Assembly (NCBI GenBank): GCA_008704415.1
Contig: VXIS01000147.1
Coordinates: forward strand, 44,441 to 108,440
Source of the DNA: Sphaerosporella brunnea
Lineage: Eukaryota; Ascomycota; Pezizomycetes; Pezizales; Pyronemataceae
DNA length: 64,000 nt
Direction of reading: 5' to 3'
In this document: piece after piece, positions 52,245 to 62,695 of the stretch
How the letters are laid out: each line of letters starts with the position of its first letter
Position numbering within the stretch: position 1 is the first letter of the stretch
Translations under genes and position numbers: made by a program
The notes under the pieces: model-generated
Database searches by the model: none
What the model was told of the DNA's origin: nothing
Seen by the model: only the letters and a program-made list of their open reading frames with translations

Positions 52245-52748
52245 GTGGCCTGTGACTGGGCTGCCTGGGAACATACATGATGGTTCAACACATTCGTCAG
52301 GCTAGGGCTGTCCGGGCAATATTTTTTTTTCACTAAACCTTGTCAGAATAGCTAAAAAAAGCAAAGATGTCTCCAAGTGCCATAAAGCGACATGGCCACC
52401 AGCATTGGAGTGTTGCGAGTGCAGGTACCTCTGGTGTTGCCGCGGCACAGGATTCGGCAAGTGCGCTTAACTAATCAAGGCTGGGAGCTGAGGGAAGTCC
52501 TGTGCCATTTGAGGCTGTACAGGAACAGCTCGGAACACTGCAGACGCTGTTGCCTAGCGAGTGGGGAGTGTAGTGGCCGTGCTGTGTTTCTGCAACGCAA
52601 ACAGCAGCCTGAGGTGCGGTGACACATAGCTGTTGCTGTTTGCTGTATTGCACCAAGCTTCACCAAGCTTCACCTAGCTTCACCTCTTCTCTCGTTAAAA
52701 CCCCCTCCCCCACCCAGCCGGCCAGCACAGCACAACATCTCCATCGCG
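52245..52748. other. upstream region of the 639-aa gene
   Basis: A 10-bp tandem repeat, CACCAAGCTT (three units, the last with one change), lies at 52651-52680, close to the start codon. No further gene was recognised. Confidence 0.5.
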
Positions 52749-54668
52749 ATGTCCCTACCAATCCCCTATCCCGCCCCGAAGATCCCATCCGGGGACACCC
52801 TCGTCTTCTTTAGGAGGTTCTCGCCAATCCTCCCGACTGCTACCCCACACCTGCAAGCTCACTCCTCGACGCTGCTGGCTACCGGCTCAGAGTTGCTGCA
52901 GCGCTACCTGAGCCCAACTTACCAGCACCGTATCCGACGCCGCACGCAGCTGCAGCAACACGGGCTGCCCACGGGGGTCAACTATGTAATTGATTTGACG
53001 CCGCCAGAAGAGGGAGATGCAGCGGTGGAAATTGTCGAGAAGCTGTGGTGTCCGGACGAGGTGCGGGGGTGGAAGCCGTGGGGTTGCGGTGCATACATCG
53101 AAGAGGACGATGGGTGGGTTGGCATTGCACGGCCCAACGAGGAGTTGGATATTTTTTTCCAGGAGCAGTGGGGGCCGCCGAGAAAGGATGAGGGTTGGGT
53201 TGAGAAGATGGTGGAGAAGAAGGAACAGAAAACACCTGTGCCGGACCTAGCACCGCCCTATTCCGTCCCCCGCCACATCGGTGCCCTACAACGCATCTTT
53301 GGGATTCTGCACGGCATCGATCCGCACATCAATTCCTGTAGCATGTGGTACACCATTTATGCCCTTTCCGTGGAGATGGGACTTCAGGCCTTCGTCGTGG
53401 ATTACCTCCTCGCCTGGCTGTATTCCCCCAGAAACGTGGCATTTACCGAGCTGTTCACGCCGCTGGCTATGACGATGGCAGAGAGGCTGCAGTCGCAGGT
53501 GCTGTCCCGTGAGTGCATGGCACTCACTATCTCACGAAACTTATTATCCACCACGAAGTGCCACTCGATTTATCGAGTTAAGGCTAGCGACCTGATGGAA
53601 CGCCACCGGGGCGCGATCGAAGCGGCCACAGCCTCACTCCGGAGCCGTATCGAGCAGCAGTGGGATGAAATCATGTCATTACGCTGGCTCGATGACGCGG
53701 CAATAATCCCGACAATGTCAGTGCTGAATTCACTCACGGCGGACATACAAGAGCATCCCGGGAAATACGCCGTCTACTTCGTCAACGAAGTCAAAAGACT
53801 AGACGCCCTGATCCGCGGCGACATTTCCACCTCGCTTCTTGACATCGCAAACGGCGCAGGCGAAACTCCACTATCGCCCCCAGCGCCGCCAGAACATATT
53901 CCCCACGCCTCGTGGGATGTGTGGAGGACTATGGTGTTCAGTGATGATTTTGTGGGCAACCCGAAATTTAACCGGTATGCGTGGCTGCAGATTCGGGATC
54001 TGAAACTATTGACCCAATGGCCTATGTTTCCGAATGTCTTTGGGCGGCTGCAGTGGGGGCCGGAACATTGTCTTACTTCTCCAGCAGCACGAAGCGACAC
54101 CGCTGGCATCGAAAAGAACGACCCACCATACCCAGTGGCTGTCTCCTCTCCACCTCCACAACCCCCAACCACCGAAAAATCAACGCTAGAACTCCGCCCC
54201 TCCCCAGCCTGGACAGAGCCAGACCCATGGGGATCTGACCCAACCACCGAAACATCAACACTAGAACTCCGCCCCTACCCAGCCTGGGCAGAGCCAGACA
54301 CCACCACATTCTGGGAATCCGATCCACATCCCATCCCATCACCAACAACCCCCGTTGTCGACGACGACGATGACGACAAAAAACCCCCTCCTCTCTCCCA
54401 CACCGATGCACAGCTCCCCTTCACCGTCCCACAGCTAATCCACGAGTGCCGACGTTACCTCCGCAACCAGGCCGCCGAAATCTGCCAAAACACCGTGGCG
54501 GTCGAGTGGATGAATTTCCAGCTGTTGGCGTGTTTTAGTGATAAGGAGTGGGAGGCTGCTGAGCATGTGGAGGACGCGGATGGAGATGGGGACGGAGAAG
54601 AGAGTGTCGCTGGATCGTTTAGTTCTTTTGAGGTTGTGGGGAGTGACGAGGAGTGGGTTAGTGATTAG
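52749..54668 (+). CDS. fungal protein of unknown function, 639 aa
   Basis: A single-exon gene with ATG at 52749. Residues 1-430 look globular: FRRFSPILPTATPHLQAHSS, LTPPEEGDAAVEIVEKLWCP, WYTIYALSVEMGLQAFVVDY, YLLAWLYSPRNVAFTELFTP and DLMERHRGAIEAATASLRSR. They are probably mostly helical. Residues about 450-560 are Pro/Thr-rich with two copies of TSTLELRPYPAWAEPD-like units, then the acidic DDDDDDKKPPP. A second helical part (QLIHECRRYLRNQAAEICQN) and a very acidic tail ending DGDGEESVAGSFSSFEVVGS follow. No catalytic motif, membrane segment or signal peptide is visible, and I do not recognise the family. The long frame with consistent codon use makes a real gene likely. Its role is unknown. 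Confidence 0.72.
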   Translation: MSLPIPYPAPKIPSGDTLVFFRRFSPILPTATPHLQAHSSTLLATGSELLQRYLSPTYQHRIRRRTQLQQHGLPTGVNYVIDLTPPEEGDAAVEIVEKLWCPDEVRGWKPWGCGAYIEEDDGWVGIARPNEELDIFFQEQWGPPRKDEGWVEKMVEKKEQKTPVPDLAPPYSVPRHIGALQRIFGILHGIDPHINSCSMWYTIYALSVEMGLQAFVVDYLLAWLYSPRNVAFTELFTPLAMTMAERLQSQVLSRECMALTISRNLLSTTKCHSIYRVKASDLMERHRGAIEAATASLRSRIEQQWDEIMSLRWLDDAAIIPTMSVLNSLTADIQEHPGKYAVYFVNEVKRLDALIRGDISTSLLDIANGAGETPLSPPAPPEHIPHASWDVWRTMVFSDDFVGNPKFNRYAWLQIRDLKLLTQWPMFPNVFGRLQWGPEHCLTSPAARSDTAGIEKNDPPYPVAVSSPPPQPPTTEKSTLELRPSPAWTEPDPWGSDPTTETSTLELRPYPAWAEPDTTTFWESDPHPIPSPTTPVVDDDDDDKKPPPLSHTDAQLPFTVPQLIHECRRYLRNQAAEICQNTVAVEWMNFQLLACFSDKEWEAAEHVEDADGDGDGEESVAGSFSSFEVVGSDEEWVSD

Positions 54669-54949
54669 CGGGGGGTGGGTGCTGGAGAGGGGGATGGGAA
54701 AGAGTTATGATATTTATGTTTGCTTTTTGTTTTGTAGGTACCTACAGTGATGTTGAGGAAACTCTTGCTCTTGTTAACTATGGCTTCAGATAGAGAAGAG
54801 GGGAGGGCTGAAGCCAATATACAGAAGTTGAAACAAGTACTCTAGATACTGGGCATCGGAAGACAACACAACCTTATCGTACCATGTATTTTAACGCCTC
54901 CTAAATAATTTTTTTGGAGGAGGTAGTGGGCTTGCTATTTTTTTTTTTA
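54669..54949. other. 3' side of the 639-aa gene
   Basis: No gene was seen. It ends in a T run that carries the TA target site of the adjoining MITE. Confidence 0.4.
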
Positions 54950-55340
54950 CTCGCGCGGCCCAGTGACAAGTCCAAAAAATTTTTATTGGCCCAAGCAACG
55001 CCGCAAGCAACGAAGTGAAACAACATGAGTATTCCGTGATTGGAACACTTCGCTGCACTGTCAGTGAGCCCGGCAGAAAGGTGGGTTGCACTGTGCGGTA
55101 ATGCGGCCATGCGGGCGCACGTAGCGCGGCGGGAGTGCGATGCCTGGCGGCGTTACTTCACCCTCTGACAATATACCGCCACCCCTTCGGCAGAACAGCC
55201 AGCCCATAGCTACGCAGGTATATGCGAGGTCAAGGAGAAGAATCCTGTGGCTTAATGATTGCATTTATTTCTCGATGTTCCTTTTTTTTTTTTTTTTTGC
55301 GGTGCTGCGGCATTTTTTTTGGACACTTGGCCCGCGCGAG
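54950..55340 (-). mobile_element. 391-bp MITE, copy 2
   Basis: Termini CTCGCGCGGCCCAGTGACAA and the inverse TTGGCCCGCGCGAG are flanked on both sides by TA (54948-54949 and 55341-55342). The body aligns throughout with 27561-27951 in the opposite direction. Shared stretches include GCAACGAAG, GCGCTACGTGCGCCCGCATG (against GCGCTACATGGGCCCGCATG) and the CCTTGACCTCGC end. It is non-coding. The intact TA duplication here, compared with TA/CA at copy 1, suggests that this is the younger insertion. Confidence 0.82.
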
Positions 55341-55342
55341 TA

Positions 55343-56493
55343 GTCAGTCTACTCTGTGCTGGAGGACATACGGTTTTGGTTGCAATAGGCAGTTGCCTAA
55401 TGGGGCAATCGAAAGAACACAACATGTAGGAACTGAACTGGGGAGCGCCAGCGCCATCGGGCTGGAGTTGCGAGTCTGGAGAAGGTAAGGCGAAAGCCTG
55501 GAGGAGTTCGCGTTGCTCTGGCGCGCCGTGGAGAAAGGAGCTTGTTGGATGGAAGCACCGCCCCTTGGGGTTGGCGGTGGAGGAAGAGAAGGCAACCCTG
55601 CATATCGTGCATATCCTGCGGGACACAGCAATCTGTGTGGCAGAGGAAGCTGCTTCATCGTGAGGGAGGAGTGAACTGGCCCTGGTTGGCCATGGCTTTT
55701 TATTCTCCGTTGTTACCGGCGTGTTTCGTTGCCTCTACTATACTTTTGCTTTCTGGTTGTTGGGTGGCCGCAGTTGACCGACCCATGAGATAGCATCAAT
55801 AAGGGGGAGCGGTCGTAAACCTGATTACACACAAACAAAATGCTTGGAGGAGTGTTATGCATTCTTCGTTCGGCAGCTCCCCAGCTCAGTATCCAGCTGC
55901 AACGATAACGCCCTTACCTGCCAGCGTTCTGCTGTGCCCGAGTGGGGTTTTTTCAGCGGTAGTGGTGGTGGGATCATCGCTTAATCAGAATTCGAAACAT
56001 TTGCTCCAACGACGCCCGCACTTTTTTTATGCAGCTAGACCAAACACAGAGAAAGGTTAACGGTTGTCCATTGCTCGATCTGCCTACCTACTATTATAAG
56101 CCCCCCCCGAATCCTTCTTTATAACATTCCTCCGCAAGAATATAGCGATGAGAAGCGGCAATATTAACCCTCTTCTCTAGTACTCGTTCGCAAGCTAGCT
56201 CTATCGACAGCGGGAGGGCATATTGCTTTGGATACATTGGCTAGCACGGAGTCAAGGTCGGGTAGTGTTATGCACACCGTTGCCGCGCACCGTTGCCGCG
56301 CACGCAGGTCTTGGATGCTTTAACCATCGGGACAAGCTACCGCCTACATAAGGTACGTATCACTCGGCCTTCGGAAATCTATATACGTGAAACGAGGGTA
56401 TTAATTTTCCAAGCAAAATCCCAAGTAATCGAATCAAACATCACTACGCCAAAAAGCAAAAGCATCCACAAACGAAAGCAAACAAAATCCACG
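55343..56493. other. intergenic, nothing firm
   Basis: Several overlapping frames at 55344-55793 on both strands reflect GC-rich composition and have no recognised domain. A CACCGTTGCCGCG unit is duplicated at 56275-56303. A C8 run lies at 56101-56108. Confidence 0.4.
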
Positions 56494-56964
56494 CTAAGCC
56501 TGCGACTGTGCCGTAACGGGTGGCTCCGCCGGCGGCCCCGGATCCATAACCATCGCCACCTCGCCCATGCCCGCCTCAAGCCCCACCTCAACATCCTCAT
56601 CCATATTCACCCCCTCCCCCGCCATCGCCTCCGCAACCGCACTCATAACCTGCCGCTCCTTACTGGTCTTCCACTTGATGCCGCACGCATTGCACACGGT
56701 GACATTTTCCCCCTCAATATCAGCCTTGCGCCAGAGACTCGTCTTTGAAGTTTGGCAGATGTGGCAATTCTTAGTAGGGTCTGCGATTCTTCCTTTTCTT
56801 GAGCGGTGAGGTCTCGGAGGTTTTGGTTGCGGAGGGGGCGGCGGCGGGGGAGGGGGAGGAGGAGGGGGAGGAGGATGTGGTGGTGGTGCAGATGTTGGGG
56901 ATGGAGGAATAGGGGTGAGAACAGTTGTGGCGGGTTCAGGTTTCTGGTTTTGCTGCTGCAGCAT
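56494..56964 (-). CDS. GATA-type zinc finger protein
   Basis: A single-exon gene of 156 aa, ATG at 56964-56962. After an N-terminal Pro-rich region (PPPHPPPPPPPPPPPPPPPQ) and a basic patch (KPPRPHRSRKGR) comes one zinc finger, NCHICQTSKTSLWRK...VCNACGIKWK. The pattern is C-x2-C-x20-C-x2-C, with the SLWRK and CNACG motifs of GATA factors. It should bind GATA-core DNA in the nucleus. The C-terminus is acidic and Met/Gly-rich (MDEDVEVGLEAGMGEVAMVM), possibly an activation region. It is short for a fungal GATA regulator, so an additional unrecognised exon is possible. It starts only 85 bp after the stop of the SWC3 homologue on the same strand. Confidence 0.8.
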   Translation of the reverse strand: MLQQQNQKPEPATTVLTPIPPSPTSAPPPHPPPPPPPPPPPPPPPQPKPPRPHRSRKGRIADPTKNCHICQTSKTSLWRKADIEGENVTVCNACGIKWKTSKERQVMSAVAEAMAGEGVNMDEDVEVGLEAGMGEVAMVMDPGPPAEPPVTAQSQA

Positions 56965-57049
56965 TCTACTTAGTTTTTCCCTCCCTTTTTTCTTTGCATT
57001 TATGCAGTGCGGAGGGGAGGAATGGGTGGAGAGATGACGGTGACGGACT

Positions 57050-58946
57050 TTATTTCTTTTCCTTTGAAGCGAGAGAAGTACGAACCTTCTTGACGTGCTT
57101 CACCTTCGGCCCGCCCTGCGCAGGTAGGTGGTGTTGCGGCGCGACACCGGGCTCGGGTTTGACCGGGACTGCTTCGCCGACTTCGCGCCGGAGGCGATAG
57201 GCCAGGAATACCGGGTTGACTCGCTTCTTTGTGGCAATTATGTTTTTCATGTGCGCTCTTGTCGTCTCGGGATCTGCGACCACCATGCGGAGATGCTCCA
57301 GGATCCGGGGGTAGCTGCATTCCAGCGTGATGGTTACCGACTCGAAATATTCGTCTTCGAGGCCCGGGGGTTTGCGCGTGACGAGGAAGGAGGCTTTGAC
57401 AGTTTTGCCCTTGTTGAGGTATTCCAGGATTGAGAAGCGCGGGAATAGGAAGCGGTCACCCTGAGAGTATGAATCGAGAAACTCAAACACGATTCCGCAG
57501 ATCTCTTGCTTCGGTGCTTGCGGGAAAGCCTTCTTGGGTGTTGCGGCGGGACGAGGTGCGGGTGCGGGTGGCCGGTATTGTACTGGTGATTGTTGGGGCC
57601 TGGCATGCTGGTACATCTGTGGCGGCTGCATGTGGTGCATCATCATTGGCGGTTGTTGCGGAGGAGGTGGGCGCGGAGGCATCGAACGACCTGGAGGCGG
57701 CATTTGCTGCTGGGGCGGCGGCGGGGGAGGACCACCCATTTGGCCCAGTGGTGGCAGGGGAACGCTGTTGCTCTGCGCGGTGAGCATATCAATGTACCCT
57801 TGAAATTCCTGCAGCTGCTCCCGCGTAGCGCGGCCGGAGGCGACGATACGCATTAACTCCTTGAGCTTCACATCAGTTGCCGCCTTCATCGCGAGTAGCT
57901 GGATTACTGGGTCGGGTCGAGGGGGGGCCTGAGGTTGTGGTGGCTGTCCGGGATGGCCCGGTTGTGGGCTTGGCGGTGGGTGTTGCTGAGGAGGATGCTG
58001 TGGGAGCGGATGCTGTGGGGGTGGATGCTGTGGTGGACGCGGCGGAGGAGGAGGAGGATGAAGTGCATTCGGAGCTGGTGGTTGCTGGGGCGCTGGCGGT
58101 GCGGAGGTTTTTTGCATATTAGGGCCCTGGGTAGGTGGGGTAGGGGCCGCTCCGGTCGCCGGCGGTGCTGGCCGAGGGGTTTGCGGAGACGGGGCTGTAG
58201 CCTGTGAAGGTCGAGCTGGGGATTCTTGGGGCGGTTGGGGCGGTTGGGGGACAGGAAGAGGGCTTTGAGCAGGTGCAGTCGAAGGCGAAGCTACCGGTGT
58301 TTGCGGAGGTGGCGGGCCCTGCATTGGTGCCTGCGGGGCCACATTAAGCTGAACCTGTCGGGCCCCAGGCAGCGGTGGCGGGGATTGCTGGGCGGAGGTC
58401 GGTTGCGGCGGTTGCGGCAGCGGTGGAGCCTCTTTAACTGGTCGCAGGACCTGATATAACCGGATGTCGAACTTGTGCGGTAGCACCGATATCGTTGCAT
58501 TGCCGAGCTTTACCATGGTGTCCTTCCCCGGGTTCTTCTCTAAGATGGCCGGGTCGAGCTTGCGGGATTTTAACGGTTTGATCCAGTACTTTTCAAAGAT
58601 GTCGCCGTCGACCCATTTTCGATACGACCGAGAAAGCGATTCCGCCAGCACTTTACTGCAGTCCAATCCATCGTCAGCTACCACAGGGACGTGTGGGTAG
58701 AGTGTGTGGGTTCAACCTTTCAGCGACCGACTTGAAGTCCGTTAACGGCAGGTCAGCGGGCTGCGGAGCTGGTAAAACCGGCAGCACGCCATCTCGCGTG
58801 AAGGACGTCGGAACAGGAGGCTCTGGTGGAGGAGGGGTTGGTGGTCGAGGGGCGGCGGCAGCTGGAGCTGGAGTTGTGCTTTGTCGCTTGGCGGCGGGCT
58901 GTGAACGGCTGTGGGCGTTGGACGGGCGTTTCCGCTTCTCCGCCAT
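57050..58946 (-). CDS. SWC3: SWR1 chromatin-remodelling complex subunit Swc3 homologue
   Basis: Two exons: 58946-58717 and 58655-57050, giving 611 aa. The N-terminus is basic (MAEKRKRPSNAHSRSQPAAK), followed by a Pro-rich stretch and the conserved block LPLTDFKSVAESKVLAESLS, then SYRKWVDGDIFEKYWIKPLK. This is the Swc3 domain. The 61-nt intron with a GCTGAC branch point restores this block exactly. The centre is a very long Pro/Gln-rich linker, and the C-terminal ~150 residues (ICGIVFEFLDSYSQGDRFLF, SVTITLECSYPRILEHLRMV) form a second conserved domain. Swc3 belongs to SWR1, which exchanges H2A for H2A.Z in nucleosomes. It shares a 349-bp divergent promoter with the coilin-like gene. The assignment is from family motifs. 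Confidence 0.8.
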
Positions 58947-59295
58947 TGTCGAATTCTCGAGAGCGTGAACGAACGGCGGTAGTGGGCCGGGGCTGATAGA
59001 CGCGGGAGTGGTTTGTTTGTTGTTGAGGTTCCTTAGAGTGGAGTTGGGCGCGTTGAGAGAAGAGGAGAAACTGTGATGACTAAGCATGGTTGGCTTACTA
59101 AGCCACTGATTATCTAATTGACCTGATAAGCAGCCGATCTTCACGTGATGCTGCTCGAGTTACGGCGCGACAAACGGCTTGCAAGGATTGCCCTGCGCGT
59201 CAACTCCCACACACCACCTCCTCTGAAAACAGCCTCCATCACTCACCACCCCCCCCTCTAGTCACCAACCGACCAACACATCACCCGCAATCACC
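58947..59295. promoter_or_regulatory. divergent promoter of the SWC3 and coilin-like genes
   Basis: The 349-bp gap lies between two start codons pointing away from each other. The part before the plus-strand gene (59200-59290) is rich in C and A, typical of fungal leaders. No specific factor site was assigned. Confidence 0.6.
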
Positions 59296-62200
59296 ATGCG
59301 GCTGCGGCTGCACATCCTGCGCAATGAACTTCCCGCGTTAAAGGTCGTGTGGAACACCGCGAGCCTGAAGTCTGGCGCCGACCCGATTGTCTCCAATCTG
59401 CTCGACTCGGTCGACGCCGTGATTCCACTCGAGAGTCATAAGTGGGGGCTCGAAGATTATGTCGTTGAACTGGCCGGATTCGAAGTCTTGCACTTCCAGG
59501 AACTTGACGCTGTCTTCAAGGAGGACGACGAAGTTGTGTGAGTGGAGTGCTTCCTCGTACCGTCGCTGGGCGCTCAGCTGATTTTTTCAGTATACGACCG
59601 TTGTCCAGTACCGAGGTGAAGCAGCGAAGGCTCAGCGGACGGAGACAAATCTCTAGCAGCGGGAGGAAACTACTGGACGGCACCCCGTTCGGTCGTCCCC
59701 TCATTCGCCAAGCCCCCGATCGTCCACAAATACTGATTCCTTCGACGAAGAGACGCAAGGCTGGACGGGGCGTTGAAACTTCGACGCTGCAGCTGGAAAG
59801 CGAAGATGAAGGTGAAGAGGATGAGGACGAGCCGGTCTTCGATGAGGATACCGACGAGGAAAATGACCTGATAGCGACCAGTCGGAACGCTCTCGTACGC
59901 TTTGCATCGACCGAAATCCCGGATTCCGAGGATGATGAAGATGACAGCGACTTTGAAACCCAAGTATCCGGTTCCGAAACTGAGACGGAATTGGGCAGCA
60001 AGGGTGGTGAAGAAGAGGAGGAGGAAGAAGAGTTTCGCATATCCGATGATGAAGTCAATGCCAATGCGCCCACACTTGGGGTTGAACCCAATTCGAAGGA
60101 GTTCTCGGAAGTTTCGAAACCGCACGGCTCTTCTAGCACCTCTCACAGCTCGGAATCTGAAGGCGATGAGAGCTCTAGCGACTCTTCCAGCTCGGATTCT
60201 GAGAGCTCTAGCGACTCTTCCAGCTCCGAATCTGAAGACGATGAGAGCTCTAGCAACTCTTCCAGCTCGAAATCTGAGAGCTCTAGCGACTCTTCCAGTT
60301 CGGAATCTGAGAGCTCTAGCGACGAGAGCTCCGATGAGAGCAATTCTGAAGAATTGTAAGTCCTGCAGGTACTCAGTCCGAAAGATATCTAACTGTTTCC
60401 AGTCGGTCACCGAAACGCGCGAAAATCGAGCCGCCAAAACCGGCACACCATCCTCAGACCACATTTACTGCGAAGGGCCTCGCAACCGCTCTCGGAACCC
60501 TCCCGTATCAAGCCTCGTCAGCGACGTCCGCCCGAAACCGACGCAAGAAGCACATCAACCTGCTGAAGCAACTGCAGAATGAGAAGCTGGTGGACGAAAA
60601 CTGCTCTCTGACGAGGCTTAAGGAGTATCTGGCAGAAATGAGCATCCACATGAACGCTCCTGCAGGTGTCATTCTGCGTGCGCTTAGAGAGAAACAGCAA
60701 GCGGAAATCGCAACTGACAATGCACGGGATAAGATGACAGAGGCACCTAAAGAGAAAAAGGCAGTGGATGATCAAAATATTCAACCAAGTGTGCTCACGA
60801 ACTCTGGGGGGAACCATATCACCAAAGGGCAAAGGAGGGCTTTCAAGAAGGCTGTGCAGGCTGGAAATGCGCAACCCGGATCTTTCACGCAGTGGTTACA
60901 AAGCCAGGGCGATCAACAGTCCTGTAATTCCACCCTTTCGCTCGAGGAACGACGCAAAGGGGCAACACCAGCCTCCCATCAGTCCGCCACCGAAGTGACG
61001 CAACCAGAAAATTTGGGTCTCAACACGTATGGAAAGAGCAATAAAAAGTGGAAGCAGCTCCGCAATAAAGCGCCCACCAAAATGATTTTCGATGATGACG
61101 GCAATGTGGTTGAAGCGAAAGAACTTGATATGCCCATTCTTCGGGAGCCGGAGTATGAGCCGACTGCGCCGAAGAAATCTGCCGATCCCAATGCATGGTG
61201 TTCAAAGATATGGTTGAGCGCGGTTGAGTGCGAGGAAGATGGCGTTACGCTTCCCATACCCAATTTCCCGTTCAAACAGGGCCAGTTGCAGGGTGGCATG
61301 AACCCTGGAAAGAAGAGGAAGCGGGACAACAAGGAGCGCAGGCAGGCCCACTGTGACGATTATCAAGAGGGAGACGTCATAATGCTTGACTACGGCGATG
61401 ATCCGACTGTGAAACTTTCAAAGACCACCGCGGCCGAAGATGGAGATCTCCCGATGCTGCCCGCTGATATGTCCAATCTTGAACCTCTCACATTGCCTGT
61501 TCTCCCCGGCACTATTGTTGCTTTCAAACGGTTCGCAATCAATTACAAAACTATGACACCACAGATCACGGACTACCTCACTGCTATCGTGGAAAATGTT
61601 CACGCCGAGATCACGGATGGACCCTTGTTGGAGCTTCGTCTATCGGTCCGGGACAGAGTCCAGCCCGAATACGATGAAACTGGTGATAGAATCGTTGGTA
61701 AATTTGATATGCCGGGTTACGAGAAGGAGGAAGAGACTGGATATCTCGAGATGATGTATGGTGAACTTTTGGAGGCTAAAATCTTGAAGCTGCCTGAAGG
61801 TGGGGCGGAGTTTGAGCTTGAGAAGAAGGAACCCGCGGAGAAGGCGCCCGAAGAGAAGGACGCAGAAGACCAGGGACAAAAGCACGGTGGTGAAATCGGA
61901 CTTCCTGACCCTGAGGGCGATGTGGACGGCGGAGACGATACCTACATGGGTGACGGAGAATCAGCCTACGAGCCTGAGGATCCCGCAGGGGATGAGGTGG
62001 GCGAACATGCGCTGCCAGTCGTCGAGAAAGTGCCACAGGAACAGCAGTCGCAATACGACTTTATCCCGTTCGGACAGAGCTTTGACGATAGGGCCGGGGA
62101 GGACGAGAAGGAGGAACAGCCTGTGAAGGAACTGACTCCTGTGCTCGAGAAATTGCTCACTCCCGCCCCCCTCACTCCTGTGCCCGTTGTCGAGAAGCGG

Positions 62201-62695
62201 CTCACACCTGCTCCGCCCACCCCCTCGCCAGCTCCTCCCATCAACACCCACACCCACGATTCTGTCCCGCCCCGCATCCCCACGCCCACTCCACTCCCGG
62301 AGAAATCACCCACCCCTACGCCAGCTCCACAGCGCCACAATGAACCCAAAAACCAAACTCTGGAACGCGGCGTAAAGGGCGAAAAGGGCCAAAAGGGCGA
62401 AAAGACCAAATCCCAGGTCCCAGTGTACGAGATACCCACAGACTCGGATGATGATCTTCCCAGACTCGGAACGATCCTTTCGCAGTTCTCCTCGCAGCCA
62501 CCAAAGGTCAAGAAGGAGCCCCCGTACATGCTTCCGAGCTTGCCGGAGTTCTCGCCGCTGGGGGTTAAGGTTGATGAGGCTCAGCGTCAGGTGCTTACTG
62601 AAGCTGCTCACTCCAGCGTTAAAAAGCCGGCAGGCCAAAATAGGAAGAAGGTCGAGGTGATCGAGCTCAGTAGTAGTTCTCCTGAGAGATCCTAG
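59296..62695 (+). CDS. coilin-like nuclear protein
   Basis: Three exons: 59296-59537, 59591-60355, 60403-62695, giving about 1099 aa. The N-terminal ~110 residues (MRLRLHILRNELPALKVVW, HKWGLEDYVVELAGFEVLHF, EDDEVVIRPL, QRRLSGRRQI) match a fungal domain resembling the ubiquitin-like N-terminus of coilin, the Cajal-body scaffold. The first splice recreates DDEVVIRPL, supporting the model. An acidic, Ser-rich region with SESSSDSSSSESED units follows, then a basic patch (SARNRRKKHINLLKQL). After a short motif, TKGQRRAFKKAVQAG, comes a folded region (residues ~590-760) containing LPVLPGTIVAFKRFAINYKT, compatible with a Tudor-like barrel. The tail is Pro/Glu-rich. A nuclear RNP role is inferred. 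The last ~98 codons are duplicated in inverted orientation at the window end. Confidence 0.72.
60140..60350. repeat. coding Ser/Asp/Glu repeat
   Basis: A GAGAGCTCTAGCGACTCTTCCAGC-like unit recurs about five times within the coilin-like gene and encodes SESSSDSSSSESED blocks. These are good casein-kinase-2-type phosphorylation sites, as in coilin and nucleolar proteins. Confidence 0.8.

Noticed and set aside
55252..55658. Overlapping minus-strand frames of 104-124 codons
   Set aside because: They have no domain, lie in GC-rich sequence open in several frames, and one runs into the MITE.
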